64,000 nt of DNA from CAWHPS01 sp963831235 (GTDB lineage Bacteria > Fibrobacterota > OXYB2-FULL-49-7 > JAEUSG01), in the NCBI GenBank assembly GCA_963831235.1, contig CAWHPS010000019.1, forward strand, positions 23,340-87,339, written 5' to 3'. The notes beneath the pieces were generated by a model. It was given only the letters and a program-made list of their open reading frames with translations, searched no databases and was not told the origin of the DNA. Positions 17,701 to 26,577 of this stretch are shown one piece after another. Both the position numbers and the translations under genes were made by a program. Within the stretch, counting starts at the first letter, position 1. Every line of letters begins with the position of its first letter.

Positions 17701-20615
17701 GCCTGTATGTGTCTGCCACAAACACCAAAAATTCTATTGGTGTGATGGTCGACACTTTTGGTGTCACTCAGCCGGTGTGGCTTATTTCAAGCCTCGCCAT
17801 AGACGCCGTTACCGGAATCAACGATCTTAACGGCTGGATGCCGGCGAATAATGAGCTGGTTGCACGGACAATCCGTTTGAGCGGCGACACTATTTTCTTT
17901 ACGCCGTTCGAGAAACTGACCCGCGGTGGCACTTATCAGCTCAGTTTTAACGTGAAATTAAAGAACGGGCTTTCAAGTACGGGCAATGAACTATCCATGT
18001 CCTGGAAAGTCAAGGCAGGCACAGATCTTTATGTAAAAACTACAAATACCATGTTCAACGGCAGCCTTGTTGATACCTTTGACCTCCTGCAGCCTGTATG
18101 GATTGTGTCAAGTGCGCCCGTGCAGACGGTTGATGCCATTACATATTATAATGCCGGTGGAAACAATGATCCCAACACCAATGGCAGCGGCGCCAACCTG
18201 CAGCTGGCTAGAACACGCCTCTCCTCTGCGGGTGACACAATTTTCTGGACGCCTGTTGACACCCTGGAGCTTAATACACGGTATGGCCTGGAATTTGAAG
18301 TCACACTGATGACCGGCGAAAAATTCACTTCAAATGAACTGACTGCTTCTTGGAAAACCAAAGCTTTAAAGACCGTATCCGTGAAGTCAACCAATACCCG
18401 TGGTCCGGACGGCTCTGTACTCGACACGTTCACAATGCAGGGCGAGATTTGGATTGTTTCCAGCGTTCCTTTCGTCTCTGTGGATGAAGTCAACGCCTAT
18501 ACCGGTCCTTTAGGCGGTTATAATGCGGTGCCTGCGGACATGCAGGTCTTAAGCACGGTCAGGGTCAGCGGTGATACTATTTTCTTCAGACCATCTTATA
18601 ATCTGGGTGTAGGCACAAAGTATGCCGTGTCTTTTGATGTGACACTCCCGTCCGGACAGACGGCGATTACTAATGAGCTCTATGCGATTTGGGAAGTCAA
18701 GGCTGGAGTCAAGGTAGTTTCAGCGAACGATATGAATTCGTATATGAACCAGTATCGCGTATTTAAAAACCGCGGAGACAGCCTTGTTGTGACATTCTCC
18801 CAGGCTATTGATACTTCCAAGGTATTCAGCGTGTCTGGTTTTGGTACAGCCGGCAAACTGACATATACCTGGAGTACTAACATGATGACCGTGACCATCA
18901 AGGACACTTCCACTCTGGCTAATGTAAAGAGTTATACCATTTATCCGGACTACAGTCCGAACGGAACAGGTCAGTACACAGGGTTGACGTTCAACCTGAC
19001 CACAATGCGGGGAGAAGTCAAGGCTGCTCTGGTGCCGAATTCCGACTTTGCAGGCAAACGGCCCGATCTGGAAATTCATACGGAAATCGAACTGGTCGCA
19101 CTGGATGCCAATTATCTTGTATCGCATGATGCCGCAGCTGTCGTGGCCGGGGATTTGGTGATAGATACCTTTCTACCCACCTCAAATATCACGATTACCT
19201 TTAATAAGGCGATTGATACCGCAAAGGTGAGAGCAGCAACGCGTGATACATATTTCAGCCTTTTCAATGCCTCAAATTGGGGTATTCCGCTTGATTATAC
19301 AATATCCTTTTCGTCAGATGGAAAAACCTTAACCATGGATCCTGTTACGGATTTGGTACGTGGTGCCTCATATAATGTCAAACTTGTCGCTATTCCTGAT
19401 ATGACGGCGGATGATGTATATTCAGGGCCGAATGGAAATTATCTGACTAACGCCAATTTTATGGTTCAGACACTGCCGTTTGTTACAAGTATCGCCAATC
19501 TTACTGCGTCGATTGTATTGGACACAAACACTACAGCTGGAGTCGCGGGTCAGCGTATCGGCGCATCTCCTGTTGCCTCTGCTGCCGGTGTTTACAGAAA
19601 CGCCTTGTTGAACCTGGAAAACGCCCTGTATTTCAGACTGAATGAGGCGGCCTGGAACATCAAACATGCGGATTCCGTTGATGCTTATCAGTGGCGTATA
19701 CGGAAAGTGAGCCATGCAGGAGTGGCGGGCAATTGGTATGAGGTCGGTTCCGCCGGCAATATTGCCTCAACGACTTATGACCTGACGTCCTGGAATGCGA
19801 GTATCATCAATGGTCTTAATGCGGCCAAGTCTGTAACTGTCAATGTAACAGCTGCAGTAACGCAATTGGGTAGCGGAATTCTGACTTCGTTAAGAACATC
19901 TGATTTGGACGGCGCTTCCGGTGGTTACACCAACGATGCACATCTGTTTAATGATTCGTCGCGGATTGAAGTACAGGTGCGTCCTGTCAAGGATCTCAGC
20001 ATTCCTGCGGACGGTGATTATGTCGATGCGGGCGAGTTCGGGCAGTGGTCATCCTCTGTCATATTTGCGGATAATATTGCGCCATGCGACAGCGATTTTG
20101 TTCTGCTTGCGAACGTTGGCAACATAGCACAGGGCGGCGTTACGATAACCAGCAACATCGAATGGGACAACAACGATATCGGCGATGTAGCGAATGATTC
20201 GTTGAGCTGGGTTACTTTGACGTTCCCCGAGGACATGGACACTGGAACAGCGCCAACGCTATCTTTTGAACGCGGTACTGCATTGGCCGCTGCTTATCCC
20301 ACGTTTGGAGCCATCCCAATAACGCCCAGGGTTGCGCTGGGTGACGGGACTAACCGTACGGGCTGGACAAGCGCCCGCTCTTACACGACTTATATCCTGA
20401 TTCCGGCCGCAGAAGACTATCGTGCCGGTGATGGTAATGGTGCCCAACCGTGGACAGGCTATGCTGTTAATGTCAGTGTAGCAGGAATGCGCGATGCGTC
20501 AAGAGTGACGATCGCGCCATGGGGTTCCACTGGAACAACCACAGGTGTAAATTTGGATAATGGCGCTAGCGGACAATTAAACGGCAGCACATCCGTTAGC
20601 GGATGGATTCGTTAA
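14727..20615 (+). CDS. Giant Ig-like repeat lipoprotein, 1962 residues
   Basis: The GTG at 14727 is chosen because AGGAGG lies 6 bases upstream and because it starts a lipoprotein signal (MEKQHCFRAWLFVSAFVGLL, then LMFSC). An ATG at 14679 lacks this. After the lipid cysteine comes a carboxypeptidase-regulatory-like domain (GYVIDGFTGSPLSGALVTDG, residues about 50-120). The rest is a chain of bacterial Ig-like modules. Three tandem copies of about 115 residues lie at 17700-18715, each with a TNT...DTF...W.(I/V)SS opening, GDTIF(F/W)xP in the middle and an S/AWKxKA end. Later parts contain ITITFNKAIDTAKV, like SbsA Ig domains. No sorting domain closes it. A surface or periplasmic structural role is inferred. 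A hairpin terminator follows. Confidence 0.85.
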   Translation: MEKQHCFRAWLFVSAFVGLLAGLLMFSCTKDNPTKPQITGNNNITKTTYSFTGYVIDGFTGSPLSGALVTDGSTASYTTGSNGGFTIEEIPYGNHCFYFSFPGDSAHRYTTSVVTIEGKTWENFAYIGVGAGVSGPDTVIGGIKNVAGPVKLYPLSGQVSGSVKTQLHGRAPLTSLPNVAVKITFDPAANQDNQGNNDAPVASNVEVGPSAFTVLTDASGNFSITGIPVSGDPDEKAMLKILNVNANGINWQMTGATDGMAVELVAGQNVAIGYVIMNPIVSITLTDLDNNFRTLVVNPEHIFEITYNDTLDMVSYAVLSYADAEGVKHNITVTVNVTGTKISIDPALSLLDGRTYTLNTYVYGAKGQNVTRSYTVSVAGGGLADVLLSNILTSSKGPIYNFPIQTPITFKFKDAIIGNPSVQVTNNDILYSTLDSTLTITPRNIWKTGTVNVAVVLAGNQPVRFSVALNIENPLAFVASNVYDFNQNQVKNGLALNASIYFIANKPLSSANVIFADPSGTSIPVTTTISSDTVRIVPVNTLKAASYYDVIITVENAQGESKSATVNNFLTTAAQFYAISDNVRLGNDMNLPRLDFPPNADIVIVMNHRVAKASATLSGVNVKVTTRGDTITIDPEVVLTQGGSYNLTLYAQDTANQAIDGPFVYGLTPRALVFIIATNVRTIDDQPVINAAKNISPWFKLSSAPVVSKMKVIISNPSIDANVTVNGDTLFIDPVSDFQYNASPTINVTGESVDGNYITFSRSFTVLRKPQMTVVASNVLNDNFEGLVNIPENLEVWYKMSRTPDSATVTATIDGVTANVRVKADTIFVKNIANFSGGSSPVVRIQGMDTEGISFALNGDGTTWPDWPAFNVRQALYPLASNTWGLTTGTYKTEFPVYGTMWVKWSRPLSTDSTKISWTNSLASLTLCGDASLTGTPNANVRVSGDTLFVTPIKTRIALNYNDIVGFMVQVTGDLGSKSNWSNFQVTNEQSSLYVSATNTKNSIGVMVDTFGVTQPVWLISSLAIDAVTGINDLNGWMPANNELVARTIRLSGDTIFFTPFEKLTRGGTYQLSFNVKLKNGLSSTGNELSMSWKVKAGTDLYVKTTNTMFNGSLVDTFDLLQPVWIVSSAPVQTVDAITYYNAGGNNDPNTNGSGANLQLARTRLSSAGDTIFWTPVDTLELNTRYGLEFEVTLMTGEKFTSNELTASWKTKALKTVSVKSTNTRGPDGSVLDTFTMQGEIWIVSSVPFVSVDEVNAYTGPLGGYNAVPADMQVLSTVRVSGDTIFFRPSYNLGVGTKYAVSFDVTLPSGQTAITNELYAIWEVKAGVKVVSANDMNSYMNQYRVFKNRGDSLVVTFSQAIDTSKVFSVSGFGTAGKLTYTWSTNMMTVTIKDTSTLANVKSYTIYPDYSPNGTGQYTGLTFNLTTMRGEVKAALVPNSDFAGKRPDLEIHTEIELVALDANYLVSHDAAAVVAGDLVIDTFLPTSNITITFNKAIDTAKVRAATRDTYFSLFNASNWGIPLDYTISFSSDGKTLTMDPVTDLVRGASYNVKLVAIPDMTADDVYSGPNGNYLTNANFMVQTLPFVTSIANLTASIVLDTNTTAGVAGQRIGASPVASAAGVYRNALLNLENALYFRLNEAAWNIKHADSVDAYQWRIRKVSHAGVAGNWYEVGSAGNIASTTYDLTSWNASIINGLNAAKSVTVNVTAAVTQLGSGILTSLRTSDLDGASGGYTNDAHLFNDSSRIEVQVRPVKDLSIPADGDYVDAGEFGQWSSSVIFADNIAPCDSDFVLLANVGNIAQGGVTITSNIEWDNNDIGDVANDSLSWVTLTFPEDMDTGTAPTLSFERGTALAAAYPTFGAIPITPRVALGDGTNRTGWTSARSYTTYILIPAAEDYRAGDGNGAQPWTGYAVNVSVAGMRDASRVTIAPWGSTGTTTGVNLDNGASGQLNGSTSVSGWIR

Positions 20616-20652
20616 AGGGGTATCCACTTAACAGCGCTATTAGTTGATAATA

Positions 20653-20690
20653 AGGGGGGTCTGCGCAAAAAGCGGATCCCCCTTTTCTCT
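20653..20690 (+). terminator. Rho-independent terminator after the giant lipoprotein
   Basis: A G-rich arm (GGGGGGTCTGCGC) pairs with GCGGATCCCCC over an A5 loop and is followed by CTTTTCTCTTTATAT. It lies 37 bases after the stop at 20615. Confidence 0.7.
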
Positions 20691-20934
20691 TTATATTTGC
20701 ACATTTACCCTGGACAATACGGGGTCGACCACTTCCAGGTAAACGATGGAGTCCATTGACATGCCTTTTCAGACTATATCGTTTTATCCAACGAAATAAT
20801 GTTACTCTGTGAATGTTGAATGCCTGTGAAATGGTTTTCAAGTCCATCTTCTTGTCGAAAAAAGCGCGTACAGCCTTTACGCGTAAATCAAATGTTGAAT
20901 ACTTGTTTTCCACAACTATAATATATATAATCAC
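20690..20934 (-). pseudogene. IS630-type transposase N-terminal fragment
   Basis: About 80 codons from the ATG at 20934 carry a helix-turn-helix with DLRVKAVRAFFDKKMDLKTI, then FNIHRVTLFRWIKRYS, and a basic GSGRPRIV linker, as at the N-terminus of IS630-like transposases. The homology stops at about 20700 and the frame runs on antisense through the neighbouring terminator and gene end to 20596. The catalytic domain is missing. Its insertion has removed the 5' end of the DNRLRE gene that begins at 20960. Confidence 0.65.
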
Positions 20935-20959
20935 ATGTCAATGTTGCAAATAATATGAA

Positions 20960-21763
20960 TTGAGCTATATTTATTCGACATCATCCAAGAACAATTTCGG
21001 TGGCTCAACAGAGCTTGACATTGGAAGCAGCAATGCGAATAAAATACTTATACGTGCACCGATGTTTACCGGATATGCTTCAACAATACAGGTGCCGCTT
21101 AATGCCCATGTTGACTCGGCTTTCCTTAGTCTGTACCAGTATAGCAATACATCAACAGGCAAGGTGGAGGTATATCGTCTTACACGGGACTGGACAGAGG
21201 GTACTTCAAGCAATGCTGCGGGTAATGTATGCTGGGATTCGGCAAAGGTTGGGGCTGCCTGGGACGCGGTGGGTGCCAACAACCTGAAAGACCGCGAACC
21301 TGTGAAGACCTGCGAGACACAGGTGAACAGCCTTAATGCCTGGACGCGCTGGGATGTTACCTCGCTTGTCCAGGTCTGGGTATCAGGGGTCACGAATGAT
21401 GGGATTATATTGTCTGATCAGGATGGTGATCTGACAACAACGCTTATCAAGTATTATTCATCAGAATATGCAGGCAACAAGGCTTTGCGGCCCAAGCTTG
21501 TTGTTTACTATGATCCTGATACCGTAACAATCGTCAAGCAGGAGGGCACAACCCCTCTGTCACAGACCTGGGATACTTATTTGAACGAAACATCAGGGGC
21601 TCCTCAGGGTTATAATTACGGTATAAACCCGAATCTTGTGCTCAATTCAACTGCCGGCAGCCGCAAGCACATACTTGTAAACTACAAGGATTTGATAAGC
21701 GACAATGCCAATTCAATTTTGACAGGTGCAACCATTAAAAAGGCGGTTCTTCTGCAATTGCAG
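20960..21763 (+). pseudogene. DNRLRE-domain surface protein, 5' part (truncated, interrupted)
   Basis: The frame begins abruptly after the IS630 fragment with no ribosome site and no signal peptide, so the true N-terminus is lost. The content is one complete and one partial DNRLRE/CBM96-like domain: AHVDSAFLSLYQYSNTS, VEVYRLTRDWTEGTSS, TRWDVTSLVQVWVSG, NKALRPKLVVYY, then TGATIKKAVLLQLQ, where the ISL3-family element enters. Domains of this type are structural beta-sandwiches in carbohydrate-related surface proteins. The rest of the gene resumes at 23302. Confidence 0.75.
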
Positions 21764-21839
21764 TGGGTACCCATGCTAAAAGCGCGATGTCAAGGGTTGT
21801 AGCATTCTTCTTAAGCCTATTATTTCACTTATCTCTATG

Positions 21840-21898
21840 ATATTCCTTGGAAAAAGCCCCTGCTCCAAAAAAGCAGGGGGGCTTTTTCCAAGGAATAT
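21840..21898 (+). promoter_or_regulatory. 25-bp hairpin in the ISL3 leader
   Basis: ATATTCCTTGGAAAAAGCCC at 21840 pairs almost perfectly with GGGCTTTTTCCAAGGAATAT ending at 21898, with a further TGCT/AGCA pairing inside. With A and T runs on the two sides it could stop incoming transcription in both directions, 150 bases before the transposase start. Confidence 0.6.
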
Positions 21899-22049
21899 TT
21901 TCACTGCAGTTCAAGAGCAAAATGTGTATTGCGTCTATAGTAAGATGAAAATCTATTCGAAGGATCATTGATGTGAGTAAAAGTTGAAAAGACATCCCCC
22001 GTTCTGGTATAAGGTTGTTGGTGACAATCTTTAACCAGGAGACAGAGGG

Positions 22050-23261
22050 ATGTCCAATGATAATATTATCAATTCGTTCTTGGGACTTCAAAGTTATGGT
22101 GTAGTTACATGGAAAAGACACAACAAGAAAAGTCTTGAAATTTGGCTGGAACCAAGGAAACACAAATGGACGTGCGATGGGTGTGGCCGGACGTTCCAAC
22201 ATCACTACGATCATGTATGGGTTCGTCTGCGAGATTTGAATATCGGTCCGCATAAAGTCTGGCTGTGGGTTTGTCGACATCGAATTGACTGTCCTCAATG
22301 TGGAGTTCGTCGGGTTTCTCTTCCAATAGCACGTCCCCAATCTCGATGTACTCGTCGGTACGAGCGGTGGCTGTTTCAGTTGACAGGTGGTACGACATTG
22401 AAAGATGTATCCGATTGGACAGGAACTGATTGGAGGACAATCAAGGATGCTGAAATTCGCCATATCGTTGGTTTGTTGAGAAAGCGGAACTTGGACGGAA
22501 TTACCATTCTGGGTATCGACGAAGTGGCCGAGAAAAAAGGGCATCGCTACCTGACGATTGTAACCGATTTGGAAAGCCACCGCGTTATTTGGGTGGGACG
22601 AAACCGCGACCGAGCAACCTTGCGAAAGTTCTTCAGCTGGTTTGGCCAAAAACGAAGCCGCCGACTTCGATGCGTGGTCATTGACATGCACGACCCCTAT
22701 GAAGCAGAAATCCGGGCTCGTTGTCCGCGCGTCAAAATCGTCTACGATCATTTTCATGTTATCAAGCCTCTGAGCTTGGCTATCGACAATATTCGTCGAC
22801 GGCTCCAAAGCGAACTTCCACCAGAGGGGAGACGCCTTTTGAAAGGTTCCCGCTATTTGCTTTTGCGCCCAAGGGAAGATTTGAAGCAGTCGCAACGTGT
22901 CCGGCTCAAAGACCTGCTCCGCTTGCCCGCAAACGAAACATTGAACACTGCGTATATCCTCAAGGAGGATTTGCGGGTTGTTTTCCGCCGGATGAATCCC
23001 CGGCAAGCACGCGCCGAACTGAGTGAGTGGAAACACCGTGCTCGGGAAAGCGGTATTAAAGAAATCCTCGATTACATCAAGATGCTCGACCGTCGACGAT
23101 TTGGCATTCTGAATTTCTTCAAGCTCCGGTGTACCAACGGCCTGAGTGAAGGGTTCAACAATGTTGTCAAGACAATCAAGAAAAATGCTTATGGGTTTCA
23201 TGATTGGCAATATTTTCGTCTTAAAATACTCCGCAAATGCGGAAATCTGGGAAATCACTGA
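22050..23261 (+). CDS. ISL3-family transposase, intact
   Basis: A 403-residue transposase, normal for the family. The N-terminal zinc-binding part has CDGCGRTF and CPQCGVRRV (residues about 45-95). The DDE core shows ITILGIDEVAEKKGHRYLTI (first Asp), RCVVIDMHDPYEAEIR (second Asp) and TNGLSEGFNNVVKTIKKNAY (Glu near residue 370), which is the ISL3 signature. The strand is that of the interrupted host gene. An opposite-strand open frame of similar length is a shadow. Confidence 0.95.
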   Translation: MSNDNIINSFLGLQSYGVVTWKRHNKKSLEIWLEPRKHKWTCDGCGRTFQHHYDHVWVRLRDLNIGPHKVWLWVCRHRIDCPQCGVRRVSLPIARPQSRCTRRYERWLFQLTGGTTLKDVSDWTGTDWRTIKDAEIRHIVGLLRKRNLDGITILGIDEVAEKKGHRYLTIVTDLESHRVIWVGRNRDRATLRKFFSWFGQKRSRRLRCVVIDMHDPYEAEIRARCPRVKIVYDHFHVIKPLSLAIDNIRRRLQSELPPEGRRLLKGSRYLLLRPREDLKQSQRVRLKDLLRLPANETLNTAYILKEDLRVVFRRMNPRQARAELSEWKHRARESGIKEILDYIKMLDRRRFGILNFFKLRCTNGLSEGFNNVVKTIKKNAYGFHDWQYFRLKILRKCGNLGNH

Positions 23262-23301
23262 TTTGATTGAGTTTCAAATCCATTTCATAGAGTGAGACCC
23301 A

Positions 23302-26258
23302 CTGCAATTGCAGTTGATCCAAAAAGGCCGAGATATCCCTTTTCCGCAGCAATACCGTTGACCTCAAGGCTGATTCGTCAAAGGCTTATGGTATGCTTGT
23401 CGGGTTTAACGAAGGAACTGTGGATGGCTCAAATGACGGCAATGCATGCTGGAATTACGCCTGGCCTGGCAACGGATACGGAGCAACAGGCGCGTCCATT
23501 GACGCAAACACCATGAGCATCGGCAACACGGCGAATAACACGGTCGGCGGCGCGGTTGTATGGCGCTGCGACACAGCAGCCCAACACTGGGCGACCGAGC
23601 GGTGTTGCTTATGGGCTTGCGATAGAGCCTGTGGGACCTGTTGGCACAGCAGGCAGCGACGTCACCTTCTACAGCAAGAACGGGATGTCGGCTGTTTCGT
23701 CCTTCTACAACCCCAAGCTTAAGGTTACATACACAGGCGGCCGCACAGGTTTCGCGGGTAATGTGCCGTGGGTAAGGCCGTCCGTGCCGCTCTTAAAGCT
23801 TTACACAACAATAACAGGCCAGCGCGATACAATAAGGTTCAAAAAGAGCATTACGACGGCACCGTATGACACGACAGATGACTGTTACATAGACAGCAGC
23901 GCAAGGACAACTAATTACAGCGTTATAACGGATACCCTTGTGCTTACTGACACCAATAGTACATCTGCAAAGAAGATACTGCTTAAGTTTGGCAGTGTTG
24001 TGGGGAGTAATGTTGGTCAGATTCCAGCGAATTCGATTATTGATACAGCATACATAAGGCTTGTTGAATATAACAGTACGCTCACAGCTGACATTGTGGT
24101 TGATGTGTATCGTGTAAATGAGGTCTGGACAGAGTCACAGACCCGCTGGGACAACAGGCTTTCCGGCACAGGCTGGGCCAATACCGGGGTAAGACGTTCT
24201 TCTTCGGCAACATTGATATATTCAGGTGTCACTCTTACTCGTTATGGGAGCGCATCATCGAATGATACTGTGAATGTGCCTGTCAAGAACATGGTGCAGG
24301 GCTGGGTGAATGGCGGTGCGAATAACGGTGTTTTGATAGCCAAAATCGGCTCAACATCTGATGGCGCAAAATTCTTTAACAGCGAAGATGCAACTACGTC
24401 AAGACATCCAGAGCTTGTTGTGGTGTATAAGAAGAGAGACCAGATTGAGGTGCAGAACATCGGCAAATATGCGAGCGAGAACAGCTATTTCAGTGATGCT
24501 GATACTCTCAAGAACCAGTTTTTCGTCTCGTTTAATACAAGGTATGATTCCACGGACGGCATGATGAACCAGTGGAAGACCGCGGCAACAAGCCCTGGCG
24601 ACCAGGTAAAGACTTCAAACGATCTCTTGCCGGGATTCAATGGCAGTGCAGTCAAACAATACAATATGTTCAACCCCGTACGCGATAATTCATACTATTA
24701 TGCGGGGAATGTGACATAAGCAATATCCTTTACAATAGCAGAATCAACCACAACCCGTATGCACTATCGTATCAACAAACGGCCCATGATAAATGGCGCT
24801 AATGTTGACACTGTTGCAACAGACATTACGGTCTATCCAACAGGCCAGATATTCATGAGGGATTCGTCTTATGCACCGGGCACTTACACAAGCTACAGTG
24901 TACGATTTACGGCAAAAGATGGCACTGGTACGCAGATTACAAGCACGGCTCCTGTTTACGGTGGTGTGTACGGCACATCATCAGGCCGCAACACGCTACA
25001 TGATTGGGGCGCGGGTTTCCTGACATATAAAACAGGCGCAACCAATCCGTTCACGAGCGTTTCTAATCTGTCAAGCGGGGGAGAATACAAGGGCATTTCA
25101 ATGAGCGGCACAAAGACAAACTGGGAAGGGGCAACACCTTATCAGCAGGCCTTTTTCCTCGACTTTTCTCGTGATGACATGAGTGGTGCGGGCGGGCCTG
25201 ATTCATTGCGTAAACTCATGCTCGATAAACAATACCCCTGCATCATACACGACTTACGCACAGGCACTCTAAAGACAAATGCATCCGGCGATCTTAACTC
25301 AGATGGCTTTAATGAAAGCGAAGGCAACTACGAGCTTAATGCTGTAAACGACATTGTTTACTTCTGGTTCAATGAGGACAGCTCAAAAACCAGGTATTGC
25401 CCTGTTTTTAGAATGAACAGTTATACATCACCATATCCGCCCACAAAGATAATGATAATATCACCTGAGGAGCGAGTTGTAGACACTTGCTACGCAAGCC
25501 GTGGAGATGTAAACATCTCGCTTGTCAATCCCGGCGGTTCAGGTTATGTCGTGTTCCAGATAAACCGCATCATTACAGGCCCCTGTGTTATCTTCTGTGG
25601 CAGGGATGATAATCTGTCTGTTGAGCTTAATGCCTTTTGGGGAGAGGCTGACAGCGGTGCATGCGATTTGTTCTGGGTAACTGAAAGCGAACTGGATAAC
25701 GCCGGCTTCAGGGTATTGCGCCGTGAACGAGCAACAGAAGGGCTTTCAAAAGGAGAGAGTACCTTCAGGGTTGTTGCGGATTATACGAGTAACGCCTTTA
25801 TCAGTGGCCATTTAACAACAGCGGCTGAGAGCAATTATCACTGGCGCGACGAGGGGGTTATCCTCGGTAGGACTTACGAATACGTGCTTGAAGCCATAGA
25901 CATAAACGGTAATGCCAAACGTTACGGCACAAACGTGGTATTGAAGGTTGACAAGATATTTGCGTTTGATTTGTCTCAGAACTATCCCAACCCGTTCAAT
26001 CCCGTGACCACGATAAAATATACCGTGCCGGGCAGGTTCAGCGCTGCAAAGAAGGATTTGGTGCGTCTTAATATTTACAATATACGTGGTCAGCTTGTAA
26101 AGAACCTTGTATGCGATGAGCGCGCCCCGAACCGTTACATGGTGCAATGGAACGGCAAGGCCAATAATGGCAGATATACCGCAAGCGGGGTTTATCTATA
26201 CAGGATAGAGGTTGGCAAGACGTTTGTGAAGACGAAGAAGATGGTTGTTGTGAAGTGA
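23302..26258 (+). pseudogene. DNRLRE-domain protein, 3' part with sorting domain
   Basis: This continues the gene cut at 21763. One extra A in CAAAAAGG (23321) and one extra base near 23558 change the frame, and a TAA at 24717 interrupts an otherwise continuous frame (…AGNVT, stop, AISFTIAEST…). Restored, it contains further DNRLRE domains (KAEISLFRSNT, DTAYIRLVEYNSTLTADIVV, VYRVNEVWTESQTRWDNR, VPVKNMVQGWVNGG) and a region with NTLHDWGAGFLTYKTG and YPCIIHDLRTG. The last 95 residues are a FlgD-Ig/type IX sorting domain (LSQNYPNPFNPVTTIKYTVP, IYNIRGQLVKNL, ASGVYLYRIEVG, KTKKMVVVK). The gene cannot yield a full product from the sequence as given. Confidence 0.8.
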
Positions 26259-26262
26259 TTTA

Positions 26263-26432
26263 ACCTCACCCCTTTTTCCCCTCTCCATTTAAGCTCTCAA
26301 ATCTGCCATGGAACTCATGGAGAGGGGACACTGGCGATGTCCCTGAAGCGGATGTCTTAACTCCCCTTCTCCAGTTTACTGGAGAAGGGGTCGGGGGATG
26401 AGGTTCTCCTGAAGGGGTCGGGGGATGAGGTT
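26263..26432. repeat. CTCACCCC/CTCTCCC dispersed hairpin repeats, copies B and C
   Basis: Directly after the stop at 26258 come CCTCACCCC and the arms CCCCTCTCCAT (26278-26288) and ATGGAGAGGGG (26317-26327). A second hairpin follows: CCCCTTCTCCAGT (26363-26375) with ACTGGAGAAGGGG (26378-26390). Its flank GAAGGGGTCGGGGGATGAGG (plus TT) occurs twice exactly, at 26384 and 26411. Confidence 0.75.
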
Positions 26433-26577
26433 GCGTTTTGGGATGGTTTTAAGAAAGAGTTCGAAACCAGGGACATGTGAGGTTTTGATCTATTTGGCCA
26501 ATTGGCTAATAAATATATGGAACAAATAGGTTAAATTAATTTAATTTTTGATTCTAATTTTTTAACAAGGAGCCTAT

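Larger units (their letters stand above)
21764..23301 (+). mobile_element. ISL3-family insertion sequence, complete
   Basis: The element begins TGGGTACCCATG and ends GAGTGAGACCCA, so the tips are short inverted repeats (TGGGT). On both sides lies the same 12-base palindrome CTGCAATTGCAG (21752-21763 and 23302-23313). It carries one intact transposase and a long hairpin in the leader. It interrupts a DNRLRE-type surface gene. Confidence 0.8.

Noticed and set aside
21825..23258. 477-codon open frame antisense to the ISL3 transposase
   Set aside because: It lies wholly opposite a clear DDE transposase, shows no family motif and has the low-complexity composition of a shadow frame.
24717..24719. 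Stop codon read-through (for example a recoded TAA) in the DNRLRE gene
   Set aside because: The same gene also lacks its 5' end, is split by an ISL3 element and has two frameshifts, so plain decay explains the stop.
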